Counted from the first letter of the stretch, positions 8,498 through 15,656 are shown. The stretch is DNA of 17,481 nucleotides from DATFLS01 sp964413425 (GCA_964413425.1 CAYPST010000088.1:1-17481), one strand, 5' to 3'. Numbers and translations: made by a program. Notes: generated by a model not told the origin, from the letters alone.

Positions 8498-9001
8498 TTA
8501 GATCTCCAGTGCTTTTTTTGCGAGAGTTTTTGCAGCCTGCATGGCGGTGACATTTGCTTCATAGGATCGTGATATCTGCATCAGCGCAACCATCTCTTCA
8601 AGGAGATTGATTTTCGGATAGCGGACGTATCCCTGCGCATCCGCATCAGGATGCTGCGGATTATATACCAGGCGATACTCCATTTGCGCAGGCCGCACCG
8701 ATGTGGAGGCTACGCCGTCCACACTTCGATCCGGAGCACTTAATTGTGTTGACCGCCGGGGAAAGTGGATGTCATTGGTCGCACGCATTTCTGTGGTCAC
8801 ACTATTCAAAAGATCTCCGAAACTGCCCGCTCTGTTCCTTTCGGCAAAAACCGGAGTCTGTCGCTGGTATGGCCCCCCTTGTTCGGTCCGGGTGGTGTTC
8901 ACATTTGCGATATTCTCGGAAATGAATTCCATGGCCTTCCGGTACGAACTCAAACCGGTCGTCGAAATATCTATGCCCTGAAATAAGCCGTTTAACTTCA
9001 T
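8498..9001 (-). CDS. flgC: FlgC, flagellar proximal rod protein
   Basis: FlgC is one of the proximal rod subunits, exported by the flagellar type III system and polymerised above FliE and FlgB. The protein has 167 residues, a little longer than many homologues (135-150). The N-terminal rod signature is clear: LFQGIDISTTGLSSYRKAM (6-24) followed by NIANVNTTRTEQGGPYQRQ (31-49). The C-terminal MVALMQISRSYEANVTAMQAAK heptad region is also clear, with VRYPKINLLEEM before it. The ATG has a strong GGGAGGG Shine-Dalgarno (9006-9012) 4 bases upstream and lies 12 bases after flgB. The middle (about 55-110) is the variable part that explains the extra length. Confidence 0.96.
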   Translation of the reverse strand: MKLNGLFQGIDISTTGLSSYRKAMEFISENIANVNTTRTEQGGPYQRQTPVFAERNRAGSFGDLLNSVTTEMRATNDIHFPRRSTQLSAPDRSVDGVASTSVRPAQMEYRLVYNPQHPDADAQGYVRYPKINLLEEMVALMQISRSYEANVTAMQAAKTLAKKALEI

Positions 9002-9013
9002 CGTACCCTCCCG

Positions 9014-9415
9014 CTAGGAAACTCTGCCGGTAATGGTCATATTGAATTTCTTGAATTTCGCTTTTATGGATTTTGCCAGCATGGAATAATAGATCTGGAC
9101 TCTCGCAGTCTCTGCCATCTCTTCGTCGATATCCACATTGTTTATCTCTCCCCGCTCAATAGGATCCGGGGTTTTCACCGGCTCGATTTCCCGATGCTGT
9201 CGTTCTCTGAGTGAGAGTAAATGGGACTCTTTCGTTTGTTCCATCCGAACACTGCGTTCACCTTCCAGGTCCCGGATAATCCTATCGAAATCTACCTCTT
9301 CCCGGAGATAGCCGGGGGTATGCTGATTGGCCACATTTTTTGCGAGAACACGCTGCTGTTTTTGGGCTGCATCCAGTAACCGATGAAAGGAATAAATGTG
9401 CCGATCTCTTATCAT
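9014..9415 (-). CDS. flgB: FlgB, flagellar proximal rod protein
   Basis: FlgB is a proximal rod subunit and here the first gene of the basal-body operon. It has 133 residues, a normal length. Signatures are the N-terminal VLAKNVANQHTPGYLREEVDF (less its ends), the NNVDIDEEMAETARVQIYYSML segment near the C-terminus, and a final helix with KFKKFNMTITGR. The ATG has a modest GGTAG upstream. A sigma-54-type promoter candidate is placed to give a leader of only about 27 bases, which supports this gene as the operon start. Confidence 0.96.
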   Translation of the reverse strand: MIRDRHIYSFHRLLDAAQKQQRVLAKNVANQHTPGYLREEVDFDRIIRDLEGERSVRMEQTKESHLLSLRERQHREIEPVKTPDPIERGEINNVDIDEEMAETARVQIYYSMLAKSIKAKFKKFNMTITGRVS

Positions 9416-9453
9416 AATTCTACCAATGAGGTTATTCTTTTACACATTTTTTT

Positions 9454-9468
9454 ACAAGCACTATGCCA
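9454..9468 (-). promoter_or_regulatory. Candidate sigma-54 promoter of the flgB operon
   Basis: On the minus strand the sequence reads TGGCATA-GTGC-TTGT. The consensus is TGGCACG-N4-TTGC. The GG at -25/-24 (9467/9466) and the G at -13 (9455) are at exact spacing; mismatches are a T for C in the -24 box and a T for C at -12. The predicted start is near 9442, leaving a leader of about 27 bases before the flgB ATG. A sigma-54-dependent regulator gene ends just upstream, which fits. Confidence 0.6.
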
Positions 9469-9561
9469 GTTAAATACAGGGCGGGGAACTCGATAAGATA
9501 AACACCTTAATTTTGGGAAGTTAGCGGAAAATATCGAAACAATTCGGAGAGGAAATCAGGT

Positions 9562-9591
9562 GGCAATACAAGGATCTTGGAAAATATTGCC
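9562..9591. promoter_or_regulatory. Nested dyad upstream of flgB, possible activator site
   Basis: GGCAATA (9562-9568) and TATTGCC (9585-9591) form a perfect 7-bp inverted repeat with a 16-base spacer, and CAAG-GAT-CTTG (9569-9579) is nested inside it. The centre is about 130 bp upstream of the predicted flgB start, within the normal enhancer range for sigma-54 activators. It also lies 37 bases after the regulator stop codon. Without a T run on either side it makes a poor terminator. The dyad is seen; binding by the neighbouring regulator is inferred. Confidence 0.45.
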
Positions 9592-9627
9592 GGGTTGAAG
9601 TACCAGGATGCAGTGATTTATTCCTGC

Positions 9628-11007
9628 TTATTTATCGAAGAAAGAGTCGTTAATATACCCTTCTTCCCGATACTGATTGAGTTTATTGCGTAATGTGCGC
9701 ACATTAATCCCCAGGGAATGCGCACTTTTCGTCCGATTGTAATCATAATGTTCGAGCGTCTGCAGGATGAGATCCCGCTCCATCTCTTCGATGGTGACCG
9801 GGGTATGCATATCAACAAGGTGGGTTTTTCCAGGGGCTTCTGCATTTTTTTCGATAAAGAGCAAATCTTCTGTGATGACATCGCTCTGGGCGAGAATCGT
9901 CGCGCGGAGAATCCGGTTTTCCAGCTCCCGGACGTTGCCAGGGTAGGATTCTCGCATCAACCGACTCAATGCTCTTTCTTCCACTTCCCGGATCTCTAAA
10001 TCGTTCTCTTCGCTGAACTTTTTCACAAAAAAATCCACCAGGAGGGGGATGTCTTCCCGTCGCTCCTCCAGTGGAGGGATTCGAATCGGGATGGTATTCA
10101 GCCGGTAATACAGATCTTCGCGCAATTTGCCTTCTTCGATGGTTTGTCCGACATCCCGGTTACTGGTGGCGAGTATACGGACATCGACTTTAATGTTCTC
10201 GGCCCCGCCCACCCGGTGAAATTCTTTTTCTTGAATGGCCCGGAGAAGTTTCGCCTGGAGTCCGACATTCATCTCAGTGATTTCATCCAGGAGTAAGGTG
10301 CCCCCGTCCGCCAGCTCAAATTTGCCGATATTCTTCCGAATCGCGCCGGTAAACGAACCCTTCTCATGGCCGAACAACTCACTCTCCATCAATCCTTCCG
10401 GAAGGGCGGCGCAATTGACCTGAATGAATGGCTTGTCCTTGCGATCCGAATTATAATGAATCGCGCGGGCGACTAATTCCTTTCCTGTACCGCTCGCTCC
10501 TTCGATAAACACCGAGGCGTTACTGTTGGCCACCAGGGAAATCGTCTGATATATCTTTTTCATCCGAGGACTTTTTCCCACTAATTCCCCGAATCGATCC
10601 TCACCCCGGACGGTTAAATTGGTGCGTTTCTGTTCTTTTGCTTCAAAATAATGCTCAACGATCTGGTAGATGTCTTCAACTGAAAACGGTTTGGTGATAT
10701 AATCCGCGGCGCCATATTTCAGTGCCTGAACCGCACTTTCAATCGTCCCATACGCAGTCATGATGATCACATCGATGGTCGGTTTTTCGTTTTTCACCTG
10801 CTGAAGCAATTCCACCCCATTCATTTTGGGCATCTTATAATCAGTGATCATCAGATCGGCGTCATCCTCCGACAGGTAATCGAGCGCATCCAGACCACTG
10901 GTAAACTTTGTCACTTCATAGGATTTTTTTTGGAGAGCCTTCTCAAGAAAATCACCCATATATGGCTCATCATCAACGACGATAATATGGGGAGTTAAAT
11001 TCTCCAT
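9628..11007 (-). CDS. NtrC-family sigma-54-dependent response regulator (FlrC/AtoC type)
   Basis: This is a two-component transcription activator acting through sigma-54. With the start used here it has 459 residues. The receiver domain (about 7-122) has acidic D12-D13, phospho-acceptor D56, T84 and K106. The AAA+ domain (about 142-370) has Walker A GASGTGKE (170-177), the sigma-54 contact loop as GSFTGA (217-222) in place of the usual GAFTGA, Walker B TLLLDEI and the YRLNTIPIRIPPLEERREDI segment. A Fis-type helix-turn-helix is at the C-terminus (RTKSAHSLGINVRTLRNKL). GTG (11076) and ATG (11067) lie further upstream but lack a Shine-Dalgarno. ATG 11007 has GGTGGAG 8 bases upstream and gives a normal receiver N-terminus. 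It probably drives flagellar operons. Its kinase is not in the window. Confidence 0.92.
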   Translation of the reverse strand: MENLTPHIIVVDDEPYMGDFLEKALQKKSYEVTKFTSGLDALDYLSEDDADLMITDYKMPKMNGVELLQQVKNEKPTIDVIIMTAYGTIESAVQALKYGAADYITKPFSVEDIYQIVEHYFEAKEQKRTNLTVRGEDRFGELVGKSPRMKKIYQTISLVANSNASVFIEGASGTGKELVARAIHYNSDRKDKPFIQVNCAALPEGLMESELFGHEKGSFTGAIRKNIGKFELADGGTLLLDEITEMNVGLQAKLLRAIQEKEFHRVGGAENIKVDVRILATSNRDVGQTIEEGKLREDLYYRLNTIPIRIPPLEERREDIPLLVDFFVKKFSEENDLEIREVEERALSRLMRESYPGNVRELENRILRATILAQSDVITEDLLFIEKNAEAPGKTHLVDMHTPVTIEEMERDLILQTLEHYDYNRTKSAHSLGINVRTLRNKLNQYREEGYINDSFFDK

Positions 11008-11094
11008 AGCTGTTTCTCCACCCTTGGAATCATTGGTACTCTTCGGTTTGGACTTTTCTGAATACATATTTCGCACTGCGCGTTAGCACAAACA

Positions 11095-11123
11095 ATTATA
11101 TGTAAATTATACTCATCCATCAA
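11095..11123 (-). promoter_or_regulatory. Candidate housekeeping promoter before the regulator gene
   Basis: On the minus strand TTGATG (11123-11118) and TATAAT (11100-11095) are separated by exactly 17 bases. The -10 box is perfect and the -35 box matches 4 of 6 positions. The -35 box overlaps the last codons of the FapA-like gene. The start would fall near 11088, about 80 bases ahead of the ATG at 11007. This could give the regulator its own vegetative expression. If the host uses a Bacteroidota-type promoter the match means less. Confidence 0.4.
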
Positions 11124-12729
11124 GTGCCTTTAAAATGATTTGGCCCTGCGTGTATCTGAGCTCCACGCCACTCATCTCCTGTTGGATGAGGAGCTCTTGC
11201 TTTTCTATGACAAATTTCACTCCGGGATATAACCGTTCTTCTATGGTAATCAGAGGTTTGGAGAAATCCAATGTCTCCGAATTGAGGCTCTGGATATGCA
11301 TGACCTGATCCTCGAGATCGACAATCTCTTCCGACGCTTGAATGAGTTCCTCTGAAAGGAGGAGCACCTCATTCCGGTGAGTCTGGTTTAACTGATTTTG
11401 TCTTTTCTCCAGAAGGCTGAGGAAATCGAGGCGCCGCCGCAGCCGGTTTTGTCGTTGTTCTAAATCCTCAATCGCCTCCTCGAACCGGGCAATCTTCTGA
11501 TAATCCGCCTCGGTGAGTTTCGGACGAATTCCTAGGACAGTAGTCATACAAGAAGAACTACCGGCAACTTTTGCCTGAATGCCCTGCCCACTCCACGCCA
11601 TGCCTCCCCGAACCAAACCCTCACGTTCCTGTACAATAATTTTTCGGGACGCCTCCAGCTCGCTGCGGGCCACATATCGTTTCACAATAACACAGCCGCC
11701 GGCTGAGACAGAGGCGTCCTGTATGTAATCCGCCGTGACATCCTGCCCGGCGGATAAACAAGACTTATCCAAGCCATTAATTCCCCGATGCACATGGATA
11801 CTGCCCTGCCGGGAGACTATCCTCCCTCCTTCCACACATCCCAGCACTTCCACGTCTTTTTCGGCTGTCACAGTAACCCCTGCCCGCACATCTCCATTCA
11901 CTATAATTCGTCCACTGTAGCTAATATCACCAACCCGATAATCTATATCCTCATCGAGATGGAGAATATCCCGAACCGCTAATTTCTTTCCATCCCATTC
12001 CAGATACCCGTCAATCGCCGCGTACAAGGTGAGTTTGTCTTCTCCGATATAGGTATGTTCGCCACCGGGCAATGGCTTATCATTCACCTGCTTCACCAGC
12101 ATTTTCCCGGTGACTGTGAAGCCGGGCTTCCCCTGTTTTACCGGGAGCTTCTGGGCAATCACTTCATCCCGGACAACCCGCGCACGACCATTCACGGCCT
12201 CGTGCGTCGGTTCATCATTGGGCACCGCCTCGTGGAGGATGATCTCACTGTGCTTCCCCTCTTCCGGTGGGGTGCCCTGCGCAGCAATCACCATATACAC
12301 CGGCAGGGGACCGTCAAGGGCTTCCCGGATATTCTCCGGTTGAAACCCTCTTCTGACCCCCTTCGCCAGCAGGCAATACAGACAATCCTCCATAGTAATC
12401 CGACCCTGGGGAATTTGTCCAAGGATACTGAGATAGGCGATCAGTTCATCCCCGGTGATTTGCACGTTTATATAGGGGCTCTTGGCCGAATCGTATCGCG
12501 ATAGGTGCTGCGCGATCACAACCCGTTCGTTGTATTCATGATCTTCATTCACAAGGCAATCATAGAGGAGGGGGATGTCCATCCCAACAATTTCTTCCGA
12601 AAGAATCCACTCACAGATGCGGGTCACCTGAACGGTAAGATTCCGCTGCAACTGAAGCATATATTGGCCACTCTCCCGAACGATTCCCAAATTGACAGGA
12701 ATCGTTATATCAGGCACTCTCGTTATCAT
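11113..12729 (-). CDS. FapA/DUF342 family protein (flagellar assembly protein A)
   Basis: The 538-residue protein has the plan of the FapA family. An N-terminal region is followed by a segment with the conserved EAVNGRARVVRDEVIAQKLPVKQGKPG stretch (less its ends). A right-handed beta-helix part (about 255-410) contains repeated short turns such as GDISYSGRIIVNGDVRAG, SAGQDVTADYIQDASVSAGG and VRGGMAWSGQGIQAK. A coiled coil follows at about 420-490 (EEAIEDLEQRQNRLRRRLDF) and then a small C-terminal beta domain. Family members occur in motility loci, and a Vibrio member was linked to polar localisation and flagellar assembly, but the biochemical role remains unclear. The ATG lies inside the end of the upstream small gene (20-bp overlap), and the regulator gene follows 105 bases on. 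Family assignment is good; a role here is inferred from position. Confidence 0.85.
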   Translation of the reverse strand: MITRVPDITIPVNLGIVRESGQYMLQLQRNLTVQVTRICEWILSEEIVGMDIPLLYDCLVNEDHEYNERVVIAQHLSRYDSAKSPYINVQITGDELIAYLSILGQIPQGRITMEDCLYCLLAKGVRRGFQPENIREALDGPLPVYMVIAAQGTPPEEGKHSEIILHEAVPNDEPTHEAVNGRARVVRDEVIAQKLPVKQGKPGFTVTGKMLVKQVNDKPLPGGEHTYIGEDKLTLYAAIDGYLEWDGKKLAVRDILHLDEDIDYRVGDISYSGRIIVNGDVRAGVTVTAEKDVEVLGCVEGGRIVSRQGSIHVHRGINGLDKSCLSAGQDVTADYIQDASVSAGGCVIVKRYVARSELEASRKIIVQEREGLVRGGMAWSGQGIQAKVAGSSSCMTTVLGIRPKLTEADYQKIARFEEAIEDLEQRQNRLRRRLDFLSLLEKRQNQLNQTHRNEVLLLSEELIQASEEIVDLEDQVMHIQSLNSETLDFSKPLITIEERLYPGVKFVIEKQELLIQQEMSGVELRYTQGQIILKALDG

Positions 12730-12979
12730 ACTCTAAGGTAATACGGGTGGTTTGTCCACAGGAACATTCCACATCAATCGAGGATACTCTTCCATTGACG
12801 ATATTTGGAGTACAGGTGATTCCCTGGTGCTGATTCACCTTCTCATTTCCGATGAGGTGTTCTCCGGCTGTGTGAACTCTGGATTTCTTAACAACCTTAT
12901 TCAGGGAAGTCGCTTTCGGCTTCTCACCACTATTATTCTTGCTTAATTCTGTAAAGGGAATGAATAAATTGTCCCCCAT
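12710..12979 (-). CDS. Small CSCG-motif protein upstream of the FapA-like gene
   Basis: I cannot name this 89-residue protein. The N-terminal half is polar and basic (SLNKVVKKSRV) with no membrane segment. The C-terminal third has a compact hydrophobic pattern, ITCTPNIVNGRVSSIDVEC-SCG-QTTRITLEY, with cysteines at 56, 72 and 74 and the CSCG motif at 72-75. It resembles a small beta domain that could hold a metal or pair with a partner, but two cysteine sites close together are not a full zinc knuckle. ATG 12979 is chosen because AGGA lies 8 bases upstream; a GTG two codons earlier is poorly spaced. It overlaps the FapA-like start by 20 bp, so the two are probably co-translated. Motility function is inferred from position only. 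Confidence 0.7.
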   Translation of the reverse strand: MGDNLFIPFTELSKNNSGEKPKATSLNKVVKKSRVHTAGEHLIGNEKVNQHQGITCTPNIVNGRVSSIDVECSCGQTTRITLEYDNESA

Positions 12980-13022
12980 CGCCACATTCCTAGGAAAAAA
13001 TTTCCGATTTATAGTAAGTACT

Positions 13023-13037
13023 CCGAATTCTGTGCCA
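13023..13037 (-). promoter_or_regulatory. Weak sigma-54-like element near the small CSCG gene
   Basis: The minus strand reads TGGCACA-GAAT-TCGG. The -24 box TGGCAC is a perfect match at the right spacing, but the -12 box is TCGG where TTGC is expected, keeping only the G at -13. The start would be near 13011, 32 bases before the ATG at 12979, much like the flgB layout. The poor -12 box lowers confidence. Confidence 0.25.
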
Positions 13038-13097
13038 CCCCGGACCTTCAGTAGGAATCAGGGTTTCACTGCTGTCTGCACGGAGATCCTTGAAAAC

Positions 13098-13117
13098 TCA
13101 TCATGCTGTGCTGATGA
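13098..13117. repeat. Short inverted repeat in the cheB downstream spacer
   Basis: TCATCA (13098-13103) and TGATGA (13112-13117) form a perfect 6-bp dyad with an 8-base spacer. It covers the predicted start of the sigma-54-like element at 13121-13135, so it could be an operator or a leader hairpin. A 6-bp dyad can also arise by chance. The rest of the 179-bp spacer (12986-13164) shows no clear terminator for cheB. Confidence 0.3.
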
Positions 13118-13120
13118 AAC

Positions 13121-13135
13121 GCAAATTGTATGCCT
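13121..13135 (-). promoter_or_regulatory. Candidate sigma-54 promoter for the CSCG/FapA genes
   Basis: The minus strand reads AGGCATA-CAAT-TTGC. GG at -25/-24 (13134/13133) and a perfect TTGC box ending at 13121 have exact sigma-54 spacing; mismatches are A for T at -26 and T for C in the -24 box. The start would be near 13109, giving a leader of about 130 bases. It and the element at 13023-13037 are alternatives or tandem promoters. Confidence 0.4.
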
Positions 13136-13164
13136 GAAAAAAGACAACCCCGGATAGGAACTTC

Positions 13165-14205
13165 TTACTTGCGTAATCTCCGGATGATCTCAGGAGCAAT
13201 ATCGTAGAGTGACAGTGATTTCACGGAAGCACCTGCACGATTGGCTTCTCCCGGCATTCCGTAGACAACGGATGTGGCTTCATCCTGGGTGATGGTGAAG
13301 GCGCCCGTATTTTTCATCTGGAGTAATCCCTCTGCCCCATCACGCCCCATTCCGGTGAGTAATATCCCTGCGGCGTTCTGTCCGGCAGTTCGCGCAACAG
13401 ACTTAAACAGAATATCCACGGCCGGCCGCTGATGATGTACTAATGGTCCGTCCTTCACGTTCACATAATATCGGGTCCCACTCCGCCGTAACAACATATG
13501 ATAGTTCCCCGGGGCCAGCAAGGCCCTTCCCTGATAAACAGCGTCTCCGTCTGCCGCTTCTTTCACCTCAAACGAACACAATGAATTCAACCGCTCTGCA
13601 TATGCCGTGGTAAATTTCGGGGGCATATGTTGAACGATAATAATCCCCGGAGGATTGGCCGGCAGGTGAGTTAAAATTTCTTTAATCGCTTCTGTACCCC
13701 CCGTTGAGGCTCCAATCGCAATGATCTGATCTGTGGTTGTGTCCAATGCTGGCACGGGCTCTGTAACAGTTTGCGACTCTCCGGGCCTCCCATTGGAACT
13801 TTTTCTTTTTCGCTTTTTGCTGGCAGCCGCCGCTCGAATCTTATGGGATAATTCCTGGGTCAGCTCCCCCACTGAGTAGGCCGAACCTGGCTTGGATAAT
13901 ACCTCAATCGCACCGGCCTCCATTGCCTGAAGCGCCAATTCGCTCCCTTTCGCGGTCAGTGAACTTACAATAATCACCGGCAGAGGATGATGTTTCATTA
14001 ATTTCCGCAGAAAGGTCAGCCCATCCATTCGCGGCATTTCCAAATCCAGGGTGATTACGTCCGGATCGGATTGGAGTATTTTGTCGCGAGCAATGTACGC
14101 ATCCATGGCGGTGCCGACGACCTCGATGTCTGGCTCCTTCTTTAATTGCTCGGAAAAAATTTTCCGGACAATGGCAGAATCGTCCACCACAAGTACCCGG
14201 ATCAT
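13165..14205 (-). CDS. cheB: CheB, protein-glutamate methylesterase/deamidase
   Basis: CheB removes methyl groups from chemoreceptors, and deamidates receptor glutamines, when phosphorylated by CheA, giving adaptation. The 346-residue protein has a receiver domain (1-120) with D8-D9, phospho-acceptor D54 and K105. A basic linker contains KKRKRK (130-135). The methylesterase domain (about 158-346) has the catalytic triad S167 (GASTGG), H193 (QHMPP) and D289 (GMGRDGA). The ATG overlaps the cheX stop in an ATGA junction, so translation is coupled. It is the last gene of the chemotaxis group; the next gene begins after a 185-bp spacer. Length and motifs are standard. Confidence 0.96.
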   Translation of the reverse strand: MIRVLVVDDSAIVRKIFSEQLKKEPDIEVVGTAMDAYIARDKILQSDPDVITLDLEMPRMDGLTFLRKLMKHHPLPVIIVSSLTAKGSELALQAMEAGAIEVLSKPGSAYSVGELTQELSHKIRAAAASKKRKRKSSNGRPGESQTVTEPVPALDTTTDQIIAIGASTGGTEAIKEILTHLPANPPGIIIVQHMPPKFTTAYAERLNSLCSFEVKEAADGDAVYQGRALLAPGNYHMLLRRSGTRYYVNVKDGPLVHHQRPAVDILFKSVARTAGQNAAGILLTGMGRDGAEGLLQMKNTGAFTITQDEATSVVYGMPGEANRAGASVKSLSLYDIAPEIIRRLRK

Positions 14206-14651
14206 GTCACGTGTTCCGCTATTGCTAACTGTAAGGGTCGCTGATTAACCTTGATAGCTTCGGTTACTACCCGAATCTGCGGGTCGTGCCCAAATGCTCT
14301 CCAGCCGTCTTCCACAATTTCCGGAAGTGACAGATGAGCGGTAGATTCCATGTTCGTGACATTCATAAAATTGCCTCCGACCATGTTCGCCACCTCAGTC
14401 AGTGCTGATTTTAACAGCCGCTCTTCCATATCCTCTTCGGAAGTTCCCAGAAAATTCCGGGCAATCGTATGTGCCAGAAGAGGATCAAACTGCAAAAACA
14501 GACTGTACTTTTCTCCGCAGTTTATTCGAACCAGGATAGGCGTTTCCTCCGGCTGAGCAGAGGAAAGGGAGTCACTCTGGAACAGAAAACACATCTCCTT
14601 GAGAATATTAAAAGTCAGGCGCTTCAGTATTTCGATCTTCTCTGTGTTCAT
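14202..14651 (-). CDS. cheX: CheX-type chemotaxis phosphatase
   Basis: CheC/CheX/FliY-family phosphatases dephosphorylate CheY-P to end the motor signal. The protein has 149 residues from the chosen start, normal for CheX. The ExxN phosphatase motif is present once, E86-N89, in LTEVANMVGGNFMN. The single motif and the small size favour CheX over CheC, which usually carries two. ATG 14651 is preferred because GGGAGAAGGA (14653-14662) precedes it; an ATG at 14669 has no Shine-Dalgarno. From 14651 the gene overlaps the end of cheY by 44 bases, and it overlaps cheB by 4. The close tie to cheY makes sense, since CheY-P is its substrate. Confidence 0.85.
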   Translation of the reverse strand: MNTEKIEILKRLTFNILKEMCFLFQSDSLSSAQPEETPILVRINCGEKYSLFLQFDPLLAHTIARNFLGTSEEDMEERLLKSALTEVANMVGGNFMNVTNMESTAHLSLPEIVEDGWRAFGHDPQIRVVTEAIKVNQRPLQLAIAEHVT

Positions 14652-15027
14652 ATCCTTCTCCCAATACATTATGCAGCGTATCAGCTATTTCTTCTGCTTG
14701 AAACGGTTTATTGATGAAATTGGCTACCCCTAATTCCAGGGCTTCCTCGACCAACGCGGTCCGCCCTTCCGTGCTGACCACCAGAATTGGAATTCTTTCG
14801 AAAGAAGAATTCTGCTGGACCTGCCTAATAAAAGTGAAGCCATCCATATTGGGCATATTCAGATCGGTGATAATCACATCAATTCCATGCTGCTGGCAAT
14901 GATCTAATCCCTGGTACCCATCGCCTGCTTCAAAATACTCCACCGGTAACCCGGCCATAGTGATTGCCTTCATCAGAATTTTACGCATGGAAGGTGAATC
15001 ATCTACTATCAATATATTGTAAGACAT
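14608..15027 (-). CDS. cheY: CheY, chemotaxis response regulator
   Basis: CheY is the diffusible receiver that, phosphorylated by CheA, binds the flagellar switch. It is a single receiver domain of 139 residues with acidic D9-D10, phospho-acceptor D55 (VIITDLNMPNMDG), S85-T86 and K107 (FINKPF). It has no output domain, but a charged tail of about 15 residues (YEHREDRNTEAPDF) extends past the fold. The position between cheD and cheX, next to its own phosphatase, supports CheY rather than a generic receiver. A 106-bp gap separates it from cheD; GGGGAGAG lies upstream but further than ideal. Confidence 0.93.
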   Translation of the reverse strand: MSYNILIVDDSPSMRKILMKAITMAGLPVEYFEAGDGYQGLDHCQQHGIDVIITDLNMPNMDGFTFIRQVQQNSSFERIPILVVSTEGRTALVEEALELGVANFINKPFQAEEIADTLHNVLGEGYEHREDRNTEAPDF

Positions 15028-15133
15028 GGTTTCTTTTCTCTCCCCCGCTCTTCAGGCAAACGCCATCCTAATATCAGAAAATTCCTTCCGACAGAAAGTG
15101 TTTGCTCTCATAAAACAGGTTAATCGATGCGGA

Positions 15134-15616
15134 TCACAAAAGTATGGTATTCCCCGTACTTTCTTTCACGTAAATGTTTCCGGTGCCTACCTCCAGCCGA
15201 ACAGTCCGATTCATCCGATCACCGATATGCTTTTTATTAATCAGTACATTGTTCCGCCAGAACAATTTCCGCAGGGCGGCAATATTCCTTTCGCCAATAT
15301 TGAAATATTTATCCTGATCCATAATTTGTGCTCCGCCGATAATCGCGTTACGGATTCGGTGCTTCTGCGCATTGTACCGATACATTTCCTTGAATAGCAT
15401 GGGCACGCCGGTATCAATATATTTGAGCCGATTAAAGTCTGTACTGCCATTCTCAAGAGAAGAATCCGGCAGCATAACATGGGCTAATCCACCCACCTTA
15501 ATCACCGGATCGTATAAGACTATCCCCAAACAAGATCCTAGTGCATACGTAATAAGCACATCATCCGGATTCGGCGATACGGCCATTCCCGCAATGTCGA
15601 CAATAATGTTGGGCAT
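15134..15616 (-). CDS. cheD: CheD, chemoreceptor glutamine deamidase
   Basis: CheD deamidates receptor glutamines and in many bacteria is controlled by binding CheC/CheX-type phosphatases. From ATG 15616 it has 160 residues, like characterised members. The catalytic residues T23, C29 (YALGSCLG) and H46 (GGLAHVMLPDS) have the family spacing (T, +6 C, +17 H). A longer reading from TTG 15688 adds 24 residues and overlaps cheR by 32 bases. Family N-termini begin near the MPNIIVDIAGMAV stretch, so the shorter form is preferred, though its Shine-Dalgarno is weak. CheD and CheX in one operon suggest a CheD-CheX feedback pair; this is inferred. Confidence 0.9.
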   Translation of the reverse strand: MPNIIVDIAGMAVSPNPDDVLITYALGSCLGIVLYDPVIKVGGLAHVMLPDSSLENGSTDFNRLKYIDTGVPMLFKEMYRYNAQKHRIRNAIIGGAQIMDQDKYFNIGERNIAALRKLFWRNNVLINKKHIGDRMNRTVRLEVGTGNIYVKESTGNTILL

Positions 15617-15656
15617 GCTCAGACGGTCTTCTCTCAGGTCGCTCACCACCCGGGTT

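Noticed and set aside
11008..11076. N-terminal extension of the response regulator from GTG 11076 or ATG 11067
   Set aside because: Neither has a Shine-Dalgarno; the added residues are polar and lie before a normal receiver start at ATG 11007.
13130..13164. Possible terminator after cheB ending in TCTTTTTT
   Set aside because: The six-T run is present but no convincing GC-rich stem precedes it.
15028..15133. Search for a sigma-54 promoter in the cheD-cheY gap
   Set aside because: The best GG...GC pair is one base short of the required spacing; no other clear element is seen.
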